From CAIWKO01 sp964469155 (lineage in GTDB: Bacteria > Bacteroidota > Bacteroidia > Bacteroidales > CAIWKO01): a DNA stretch of 19,438 bases. Positions within the stretch are counted from its first letter, which is position 1; every line of letters starts with the position of its first letter. Below are positions 1 to 5,903 of this stretch, piece after piece. The stretch lies in the NCBI GenBank assembly GCA_964469155.1, contig CAYXXU010000080.1:1-19438 (forward strand). Direction: 5' to 3'. The translations under genes and the position numbers were made by a program. Below the pieces are notes generated by a model, which saw only the letters and a list, made by a program, of their open reading frames with translations, made no database searches and was not told where the DNA came from.

Positions 1-108
1 CAGCAATAGTAATTAAGGAATGAATTTATCAACTACATTTTAGAATAGAGCCATTTTTTTTAGCTTTCGGAGTGGGCTCATTATTCAATATTCATTATTT
101 CCTCAACC

Positions 109-391
109 TTATTCTTCTAAAATAAACTTCCTCACCTCCACCCCGGTTCGGGTTTGCAGTTTGATAAAATACAAGCCTTTAGCCTGCGCAGAAAAGTCGA
201 TGGCAGTTGATGTAATACCGATAGCATTAACCATTGTAACTTATTTTTAGATTGGACTAAAAAATAAGTACAATTGGTATAACATCCAAAATTTCTTTCT
301 TTAGTATCATTTGCCCTGTGGAGTTCAATATCTCTATTTTGGTTGTTTCATTATAAACCCAATATTTTAATAAGAAATCTTCCGGAATTAT
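109..391 (-). pseudogene. Remnant of a T9SS C-terminal sorting domain, split by a palindrome
   Basis: On the minus strand, 391-257 reads PEDFLLKYWVYNETTK then IEILNSTGQMILKKEIL before a TAG stop. After a one-base frame offset, 234-109 reads NAIGITSTAIDF, AQAKGLYFIKLQTRTG and VRKFILEE, ending in TAA. Together these are the two halves of a type A T9SS sorting domain: the 'NSTGQ' strand and the terminal 'KGLYFIKL...GVEVRKFI' strands. Such domains direct cargo through the type IX system to the cell surface. Two stop codons (392-397) precede the first half, so no cargo protein is attached. The break coincides with the 230-278 palindrome. A non-functional gene end is the simplest reading; the identity of the lost cargo is unknown. 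Confidence 0.75.
230..278. repeat. 49-base imperfect palindrome inserted in the T9SS remnant
   Basis: The left arm (230-250, ACCATTGTA then ACTTATTTTTAG) and the right arm (257-278, CTAAAAAATAAG then TACAATTGGT) are reverse complements apart from three single-base gaps. They enclose a 6-base loop, ATTGGA. Beyond the arms, TTA on the left and ATAA on the right extend the symmetry slightly. The element falls exactly at the point where the T9SS reading frame shifts and stops. It looks like a small palindromic mobile or repetitive unit rather than a terminator, because no gene ends beside it. Family identity is not known to me. Confidence 0.65.
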
Positions 392-466
392 TTATTACTG
401 ACATTATGCTAAAATAAAGCCCCCTACTGCGAACGGACCAATACCTTTACCATAAATAAATATTTT

Positions 467-850
467 ATGAAAAAGGTAAAGGAAATTAAACCCAAACATC
501 AAAACCCCGAAAAAATTTGGGTGCTGGGTAAAAAAAATTGGATGTGGCTGACGGTTGCTGAAATTGTATATTGCCAAACGAATTCCGATTGTACCCTTGT
601 GTATATGGAAAACAGAGAAGAACATAACATTTCGGGCAACCTAAGCGAAACGATGCGATTGATTGATTCTGACTATTTTTTCGACATTCATCAATCTTAC
701 CGAATCAATTTGAAGTTTTGGGATGGCAAAGAGATTGACAGGGATAGCCGGCTAATCGGCCTGACTGTGGGTATCTCACTTCCGGTGGCTATTCTTAAAC
801 TCCCTTATTTGTTATGCTATCTGAATTTTTTAGGCTTGAGAAAACCATAA
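467..850 (+). CDS. Stand-alone LytTR-domain DNA-binding protein
   Basis: This 127-residue protein is almost entirely one LytTR DNA-binding domain. The fold is recognisable from 'WLTVAEIVYCQTNSDCTLVYM' (about 27-47), the phosphorelay-output-like 'SDYFFDIHQSYRINL' (about 68-82, matching the family's F-x-x-I-H-x-S-Y-x-V/I-N-L signature), and 'VGISLPVA' (about 101-108, the closing strand). No receiver or membrane domain is attached, so it is an orphan regulator, a common form in Bacteroidales. Family members bind paired direct repeats upstream of target genes. The C-terminal tail after LPVA is unusually hydrophobic and lacks the typical basic residues there, so the end may be slightly frameshifted. 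A weak -7-like TACCTTTA lies at 442-449. The family call is secure; target genes cannot be inferred. Confidence 0.85.
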   Translation: MKKVKEIKPKHQNPEKIWVLGKKNWMWLTVAEIVYCQTNSDCTLVYMENREEHNISGNLSETMRLIDSDYFFDIHQSYRINLKFWDGKEIDRDSRLIGLTVGISLPVAILKLPYLLCYLNFLGLRKP

Positions 851-1079
851 AGCATTACATTTTTCGCTAATAGGGGTGAACATAACTGATATTGGTGTGG
901 CAAAATGTATTTCTTACCGGCAAAAAGTGAAGGTATTTGCTGTTGATAATGCCTGGAGTTTAACTAAAACGCTGTATTATACCAATCTGAAACGAATTTA
1001 GAAATGATCAACTTTTTCTTTGTCTATTTTTTAAAAAGGATTTCCTTTATAAAAAAATTATAGACCAAAACCTAAAGCC
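851..1079 (+). other. Intergenic stretch with a short start-less reading frame
   Basis: No complete gene is visible. A plus-strand frame from about 842 to 1001 is open and reads ALHFSLIGVNITDIGVAKC, then ISYRQKVKVFAVDNAW and LTKTLYYTNLKRI before TAG. It has no ATG and starts just after an in-frame TGA inside the LytTR gene. Amino-acid composition looks protein-like, so it may be the tail of a decayed gene, but I do not recognise the family. Bases 1002-1079 are AT-rich leader for the next gene with no clear promoter. Confidence 0.3.
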
Positions 1080-1706
1080 ATGACACCTTATCCTTTAACC
1101 ATAACCAATAAAGTATTAATAGCCTTGAAACCTCCACAATCAGTCCCCTTGTACATCATTTTTTGCCGGGCCATTCATGATACGATGAAGAATGATGCCA
1201 GGTTTGCCGCCCTGCTGCCTAAGCTGGCTATTTTTGAAACTAATATTAACACGCTGGCTGACATTGAATTAGCTAGTAAAGTTAGGCCCCCTACCAGCAC
1301 CATTGCCGAACGTAATGCTGCGAAAGTGGTGGTCAAGTCCGACCTGGACGAACTGGCGCTCGATGTGCAGCTATTGGCTAATGCTGAACCAACTAATGCC
1401 GAAGTTATTATAAAAGCAGCAGGCATGAACATTAAGAAAAGCAGTATCCGTCCTAAACAAGGATACTCCGCCAAAGACGGCCCCGAAAGCGGAACGGTGA
1501 TCCTAACCGCCGCAGGAGCCGGTGGTCATGCATGGCGCATGAGTACTGATGGAATTAGTTGGACTAATTTAGAACCAACTTCAGGCGGCGAAACCCTGGT
1601 TACCGGATTGACCCCCGGCCATGAATATTATTTTCAAAGTCGCAGAATACTGAGCAAAGGCAAAAAGGAAGAATGGTCGCAAATTATTAAATTCAGAGTT
1701 AAATAG
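1080..1706 (+). CDS. Fibronectin type III-like domain protein of unknown function
   Basis: This is a 208-residue protein with two visible parts. Residues ~1-115 are Ala/Leu/Glu-rich and probably helical ('FAALLPKLAIFETNINTLAD', 'IAERNAAKVVVKSDLDELAL'). Residues ~118-208 resemble a fibronectin III beta sandwich, with 'SGTVILTAAGAGGHAWRM', the conserved Trp strand 'GISWTNL', 'VTGLTPGHEYYFQSR' (the L-x-P-G-x-x-Y-x-F signature) and 'WSQIIKFRV'. There is no signal peptide, so it is probably cytoplasmic or released by another route. From memory, proteins of this layout recur in Bacteroidetes, often near repeats, with no established role. The start at 1080 (GCCATGACA) gives the full helical part; Met35 at 1182 is an alternative. 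A terminator follows at 1734-1787, so it appears to be a single-gene unit. Confidence 0.7.
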   Translation: MTPYPLTITNKVLIALKPPQSVPLYIIFCRAIHDTMKNDARFAALLPKLAIFETNINTLADIELASKVRPPTSTIAERNAAKVVVKSDLDELALDVQLLANAEPTNAEVIIKAAGMNIKKSSIRPKQGYSAKDGPESGTVILTAAGAGGHAWRMSTDGISWTNLEPTSGGETLVTGLTPGHEYYFQSRRILSKGKKEEWSQIIKFRVK

Positions 1707-1733
1707 ATCGTCTGAGGCGTTTTCGGCACTTAG

Positions 1734-1787
1734 CAAACGGCAAACAGGAGGTTTTGTCAGAAATTTTCAGTCTGCCGTTTGTTTTTT
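1734..1787 (+). terminator. Rho-independent terminator after the FN3-like gene
   Basis: The 9-base stem CAAACGGCA (1734-1742) pairs with TGCCGTTTG (1773-1781) across a ~30-base loop. It is followed directly by six T residues (1782-1787) and lies 28 bases past the stop codon. The nominal TTG start of the downstream frame (1779) lies inside this stem and T-run, which argues against that frame being a gene. Confidence 0.7.
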
Positions 1788-1811
1788 ACAGCCTGCAGAT
1801 CGATCTTACCT

Positions 1812-2021
1812 ATCGGTCGATCCATCGTTTCGGTCATTGTGTCCATTGTTGCGGTCAATGAGTTCATTGTTCAGGTAGTTGAGTTCATGGTTCCGGTCAA
1901 TGAGTCCATTATTCCCGTCAATGAGTTCGTTGTTCCCGTCATTGGGTTCATGGCTCCGGTCAATGAGTCCATTGTCTCCGTCAATGAGTCCATTGTTCCT
2001 GTCGATGACATCATTGGCCGG
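1812..2021 (+). repeat. 21-base tandem repeat, about ten units
   Basis: Ten consecutive 21-base units begin at 1812, 1833, 1854, 1875, 1896, 1917, 1938, 1959, 1980 and 2001. The best-conserved unit is GTCAATGAGTCCATTGTTCC plus one variable base; the first and last units are most diverged. Because 21 is a multiple of three, the plus strand reads a 7-residue repeat (VNESIVP, VNEFVVP, VNESIIP). The minus strand reads GTMDSLT/GAMNPMT, with a TGA in the unit near 1870. I see no start codon or ribosome site for either reading and regard it as a minisatellite, possibly a relic of a repetitive coding sequence. Confidence 0.8.
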
Positions 2022-2372
2022 ATAAATGGCTTTTCAAAATGTTTTGGCGAGGGTTGGCTTGATGCTTACTTAATAAAAACCGATGCAACTGGTCAAGTTC
2101 TAGGAATCGAAAACAACGCTTCCCAAACAAATAACCTCACCCTCTCCCCCAACCCTTTCTCCCACTCTACCCGCATCAGCCTTGGCCAAACCTATAATAA
2201 TATAGCACTAGAAGTCTTCAACCTGCAGGGGCAAATGGTGGCAGAAAACTATTATACAGATTGCGGCGAGATAACCCTGCAACGCGGCGTCCTCAGCCAA
2301 GGCATGTATTTTTTAAAGCTCACCCTTGATAGTAAATCGGTGGAAACGGTAAAGATCGTTGTGGGTGATTAG
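2022..2372 (+). pseudogene. Orphan C-terminal fragment of a T9SS-secreted protein
   Basis: The frame reads 'GEGWLDAYLIKTDATGQVLG', typical of the last repeat of a beta-propeller-like secreted protein. A type A T9SS sorting domain follows: 'LTLSPNPFSHSTRISL' (the N-P-F signature), 'ALEVFNLQGQMV', 'LSQGMYFLKLTLDSKS' and 'VETVKIVV', ending in TAG at 2370-2372. The sorting domain is intact. Upstream of it there is only the 21-base repeat and then a terminator, with no signal peptide or cargo domain, which a T9SS substrate needs. It is therefore probably the stranded 3' end of a deleted gene. The join between repeat and propeller-like sequence is near 2022-2040. Confidence 0.7.
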
Positions 2373-2415
2373 TATTTGGTGCAATTTTGTGTTTTAGTGA
2401 TTTGATGGTAAAATT

Positions 2416-2508
2416 TTACCGCTAAGAACGCAAAGAATAAGACACGCAAAGCCCGCAAAGAAATCTCTGCGCCCCCTTTGCGAAATCCTTTGCGTACTTT
2501 GCGGTTAA
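2416..2508. repeat. CGCAAAG palindromic repeat element
   Basis: Three CGCAAAG motifs on the plus strand (2429-2435, 2445-2451, 2454-2460) face three CTTTGCG motifs (2476-2482, 2488-2494, 2497-2503). The element is bounded by TTACCGC at 2416 and GCGGTTAA at 2501, so its two halves are imperfect reverse complements. Repeats built from CGCAAAG units are common in intergenic DNA of Bacteroidetes. Next to it (2527-2567), short tracts such as CTGACTTCTAACTTCTGA form a second low-complexity repeat commonly seen in the same genomes. Neither appears to code. The element lies downstream of gcvP and could act in transcript ends. Confidence 0.7.
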
Positions 2509-2573
2509 AAAAATGGACGATCAGTGCATTCTGACTTCTAACTTCTGAAATCAGACTTCTACTGACTCTCCTA

Positions 2574-5453
2574 CTAATAATTCTCCACCGGCTCGCACGA
2601 ACACACCAGGTTGCGGTCGCCATAAGCATCATCAATGCGGGTCACCGTGGGCCAGTATTTGTCGTCGCCGCTCCATTTCATGGGGAAAGCGGCACGCTGA
2701 CGGCTATACGGGAACTTCCAATCGTCGGAAGTAACCATCTGCGCGGTGTGCGGAGCATGTTTAATGGCATTGTCGTCTTTATCGGCCTTGCCTGAACCTA
2801 TTTCGTCAATCTCGCCTTTAATAGCAATCATGGCATCGACAAAGCGGTTCAGCTCGTAGAAAGGTTCGCTTTCGGTAGGCTCGACCATTAGGGTTCCGTG
2901 CACGGGGAAAGCTACCGTGGGAGCATGGAAACCATAATCCATCAGTCGTTTGGCTATATCTATGGCGGCAATTCCCGTAGAGCGCTCAATTTCGTTGCAA
3001 TCGAGTATCATCTCGTGAGCTACCCTGCCTTTCGAACCGGTGTATAAAATTGGGTAATATTTTTCGAGGCACGATTTCAGGTAATTTGCGTTCAGAATGG
3101 CAAAGCGCGTAGCATCGGTAAGTCCGCTGCCGCCCATCATTTTGATGTAGGCATACGAAATGGTCAGCACCGAAGCGCTTCCGAAAGGTGCTGAAGCCAC
3201 TGCCGTGATGCCCTGCTTGCTGCTGATGCAGTTGCAATAGATGTGCTGCGGCAGATAATCGACCAGGTGTTTGGCCACTCCAATGGGTCCCACACCGGGG
3301 CCGCCACCTCCGTGAGGAATGGCAAAGGTTTTGTGCAGGTTCAGGTGGCAAACGTCGGCGCCGATGCGCGCCGGGCTGGTGAACCCCACCTGGGCGTTCA
3401 TATTGGCGCCATCCATATAAACCTGTCCGCCGTTCTTATGTATAATGTCGAATATCTCCATGATGTTCTCTTCGAACACACCGTGGGTGGATGGGTAAGT
3501 AGCCATCAGGGCTGATAGAGTATCTTTGTAGAGTTCGGCTTTTTCGCGCAGGTCGGCGGTATCGATGTTGCCGTTTGCATCGCATTTCACCACCACTACC
3601 TTCAGACCGGCCATCACAGCACTGGCAGGGTTGGTACCATGGGCCGAAGCGGGTATCAGCACCACATCGCGGTGTTTTTCGCCGCGTGAGGCGTGGTATT
3701 TATGTATCACCATCAATCCTGTATACTCGCCGGCGGCACCCGAATTGGGCTGAAACGATATGGCCTCGAAACCCGTGATATTGCAAAGCGCTTTTTCCAG
3801 TTCCCTGATCAGGAAAAGGTAACCCTCGGCCTGATCGGCAGGAACAAAAGGATGTATGTTTCCGAACTCGGGCCAGCTCAATGCAAACATTTCGGCGGCG
3901 GCGTTCAGTTTCATGGTACACGAACCCAAAGGTATCATGGCGCGGTTCAATGAAAGATCCTTGATCTCGAGTTTCTTGATATAGCGCATCATTTCGGTTT
4001 CGCTGTGATAGGTATTGAAAACCGGATGGGTAAGGAAAGCGGAAGTTCGTTTCAAGTTGGCAGGAATGGTGATGATCTTGTCGCATTCGGTCTTATTGCA
4101 AATGTATTCCGAAAAAGTTTTTCCGTTGGCTTTGGCAAAAACCGAAAGCAACAGGTTCACATCTTTCAGCCCGGTGGTTTCGTCGACCGAAAGGCCTATA
4201 CTACGTTCGTCGATATAGCGCAGATTTATTTTGTTCTGCAACGCCATTTGCCTGATCTCCTCCATCTTCACATTATCGGGGAGCAGCACTTTCAGGGTAT
4301 CGAAATAGAATTCGTTCTCCTGTGCATATCCGTATCTTTCCAGTTCACCTTCCAGCACCCCTGTAAGGATATTGATGCTGCGGGCAATCTCGTAAAGGCC
4401 TTTCGGGCCATGATACACGGCATACATACCCGACATGATGGCCAGCAAAGCCTGGGCGGTGCAGATATTGGAAGTGGCGCGTTCGCGTTTTATATGTTGC
4501 TCACGCGTGCCCAAAGCCATACGCAGGGCGCGGTTGCCATAGGCATCCACCGAAACGCCAATGATACGTCCGGGGATATTGCGTTTGTATTTTTCGGTAA
4601 CGGCAAAATAACCGGCGTGAGGTCCGCCAAAGCCCATGGGCAAACCAAAACGCTGGGTACTGCCGCAAACCACATCGGCTCCCCATTCGCCCGGAGGCGT
4701 GAGCATGGTAAGCGACAGCAGATCGGCAACCACAGCCACCGAAGCCCCTGCGGCATGAACCTGACTCACAAAATCAGCATAGTTATTGATCTTACCACAG
4801 GAAGTGGGGTATTGAACCAGGGCGCCAAAATAGGTTCCGTCAACAACGGTATCCGTAATTTTACCCACCACCACTTCAATACCTAAAGGGGCGGAGCGGG
4901 TTTTCAGCACTTCGATGGTTTGTGGGAACACGCATTTGGAAACCAGAAAGCGGTTCACATTATTTTTTATCTGGTCGCGGCTGCGCGTATTGAACAACAT
5001 AATCATGGCCTCGGCGGCAGCAGTACCTTCGTCAAGCAACGATGCATTGGCAATAGGCATGGCGGTGAGGTCGGAAACTACCGTTTGAAAATTCAGCAAA
5101 GCCTCCAGACGACCTTGCGATATCTCGGCCTGGTAAGGAGTGTATGAAGTGTACCAACCCGGATTCTCCAGAATATTACGGACAATAACACCGGGAACAA
5201 TGGTACCGTAATACCCCAGTCCGATAAAGCTTTTGTAGATCTTGTTCCTGGCTCCTACTTCTTTTATATGGTTCAGAAATTGAAATTCGTTCATACCATC
5301 ACCTATGGCCAATGGTTCAGCCAACCTGATGGTTTGTGGAATGGTTTGATCAATCAGTTCGTCAATGGAAGAAACTCCTATTTTTTGAAGCATTTTTTCA
5401 ACTTCAGCGCCTCTGGGGCCGTTGTGCCTGTTAATGAAATTATTTGTGATCAT
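2574..5453 (-). CDS. gcvP: Glycine dehydrogenase (aminomethyl-transferring), glycine cleavage P protein
   Basis: This is the PLP-dependent P protein of the glycine cleavage system. It decarboxylates glycine and passes the aminomethyl group to the lipoyl arm of H protein in the cytoplasm. At 959 residues it is the full single-chain form (P1 and P2 halves fused). N-terminal 'NRHNGPRGAEVEKML' and 'YTPYQAEISQGRLEALLNFQT' are family signatures. The PLP lysine sits in 'HLNLHKTFAIPHGGGGPGVG' at about Lys708. The C-terminal end 'YGDRNLVCSCEP' is also typical. The start at 5451-5453 (MITNNFINRHNG) is chosen over an upstream ATG because the 19 extra residues do not resemble the family and a promoter -7 element lies within that extension. 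No gcvT or gcvH is adjacent. Its base composition is clearly more GC-rich than hppA or the permease. Confidence 0.97.
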   Translation of the reverse strand: MITNNFINRHNGPRGAEVEKMLQKIGVSSIDELIDQTIPQTIRLAEPLAIGDGMNEFQFLNHIKEVGARNKIYKSFIGLGYYGTIVPGVIVRNILENPGWYTSYTPYQAEISQGRLEALLNFQTVVSDLTAMPIANASLLDEGTAAAEAMIMLFNTRSRDQIKNNVNRFLVSKCVFPQTIEVLKTRSAPLGIEVVVGKITDTVVDGTYFGALVQYPTSCGKINNYADFVSQVHAAGASVAVVADLLSLTMLTPPGEWGADVVCGSTQRFGLPMGFGGPHAGYFAVTEKYKRNIPGRIIGVSVDAYGNRALRMALGTREQHIKRERATSNICTAQALLAIMSGMYAVYHGPKGLYEIARSINILTGVLEGELERYGYAQENEFYFDTLKVLLPDNVKMEEIRQMALQNKINLRYIDERSIGLSVDETTGLKDVNLLLSVFAKANGKTFSEYICNKTECDKIITIPANLKRTSAFLTHPVFNTYHSETEMMRYIKKLEIKDLSLNRAMIPLGSCTMKLNAAAEMFALSWPEFGNIHPFVPADQAEGYLFLIRELEKALCNITGFEAISFQPNSGAAGEYTGLMVIHKYHASRGEKHRDVVLIPASAHGTNPASAVMAGLKVVVVKCDANGNIDTADLREKAELYKDTLSALMATYPSTHGVFEENIMEIFDIIHKNGGQVYMDGANMNAQVGFTSPARIGADVCHLNLHKTFAIPHGGGGPGVGPIGVAKHLVDYLPQHIYCNCISSKQGITAVASAPFGSASVLTISYAYIKMMGGSGLTDATRFAILNANYLKSCLEKYYPILYTGSKGRVAHEMILDCNEIERSTGIAAIDIAKRLMDYGFHAPTVAFPVHGTLMVEPTESEPFYELNRFVDAMIAIKGEIDEIGSGKADKDDNAIKHAPHTAQMVTSDDWKFPYSRQRAAFPMKWSGDDKYWPTVTRIDDAYGDRNLVCSCEPVENY

Positions 5454-5487
5454 GATACTGTATTTATACGTTGATTTAACTTTCCGG

Positions 5488-5517
5488 CAAAGATAAAAGA
5501 ATAAAATCAAAGGGAAA
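5488..5517 (-). promoter_or_regulatory. Promoter of gcvP
   Basis: Read on the minus strand, TATCTTTG (5495-5488) matches the Bacteroidota -7 consensus TAnnTTTG. A TTTC (5517-5514), close to the -33 TTTG element, lies 18 bases upstream. The -7 element ends 34 bases before the chosen ATG, giving a short leader and supporting the shorter start. Confidence 0.6.
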
Positions 5518-5604
5518 ATAACTATTCGAATTGTTTTTTTTTATTCTTTCAGATCAGGTTTCTTTCAACAAAAAACCTCCGCGATAACCCGGTTTCTTTC
5601 AAAA

Positions 5605-5720
5605 AATGAACTACCCTGCCGCAGAGCAGCGGGGGTATCCATGGTAACTGACGGGTTAACCCGTCAGTTGATAAACATGTTTCGCCGCTGAGCGGCGGTG
5701 AATGGACCCAATGTAGATTA
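5605..5720. repeat. Palindrome cluster (REP-like element) between gcvP and the kinase
   Basis: Five palindromes occur in about 90 bases. A hairpin TACC...CCGC/GCGG...GGTA covers 5612-5637, CCATGG is at 5639-5644, and a perfect 24-base palindrome at 5646-5669 has the half-site AACTGACGGGTT. AAACATGTTT is at 5673-5682, and CGCCGCTGAGCGGCG at 5683-5697. The rest of the 450-base divergent intergenic region (5454-5903) contains the two promoters and a direct repeat GGTTTCTTTCAA (about 5557 and 5591). The minus-strand open frame across this cluster (5549-5767) has no family resemblance and is not called a gene. Confidence 0.6.
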
Positions 5721-5816
5721 AAACTGATCAGCCCGTTTTTTTTGAGAGTAAATTTGGTCAATTTCACCCTAAAACTCTTAAATAATCATAAAATTTACAA
5801 ATTAATTCCCAAAAAG

Positions 5817-5848
5817 TTTGTTTCTGAAATATAATAATCTTATATTTG
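5817..5848 (+). promoter_or_regulatory. Promoter of the hybrid histidine kinase
   Basis: A perfect Bacteroidota primary-sigma promoter: TTTG at 5817-5820, a 20-base spacer, then TATATTTG at 5841-5848 (consensus TTTG-N19-21-TAnnTTTG). The leader to the ATG at 5904 is about 48 bases and has no Shine-Dalgarno. Confidence 0.8.
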
Positions 5849-5903
5849 ACCCAAGAATGGAAATTAACCCTTCACCTGAATTTTTACTAATAAATAGTAA
5901 GGT

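Noticed and set aside
48..79. Hairpin GAGCC...GGCTC as a terminator
   Set aside because: The stem is only 5 bases with a 22-base loop and no T-run follows on either strand.
1779..1811. TTG start giving a 197-residue repeat-plus-sorting-domain protein
   Set aside because: The start codon lies in the stem of the terminator, and there is no signal peptide or ribosome site, so the frame is treated as repeat plus pseudogene.
2369..2635. Minus-strand 88-residue open frame at the 3' end of gcvP
   Set aside because: It overlaps gcvP in another frame and then runs through the CGCAAAG repeat; residue use is repeat-driven.
4005..4886. Long plus-strand open frame of 293 residues inside gcvP
   Set aside because: It is an antisense shadow of the well-conserved gcvP coding sequence, whose GC-rich codons leave other frames open.
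5454..5550. Glycine riboswitch upstream of gcvP
   Set aside because: The leader is only about 30 bases after the predicted promoter and has no recognisable aptamer core.
5549..5767. Minus-strand 72-residue open frame between gcvP and the kinase
   Set aside because: It is produced by the palindrome cluster, resembles no family, and lies between two outward promoters.
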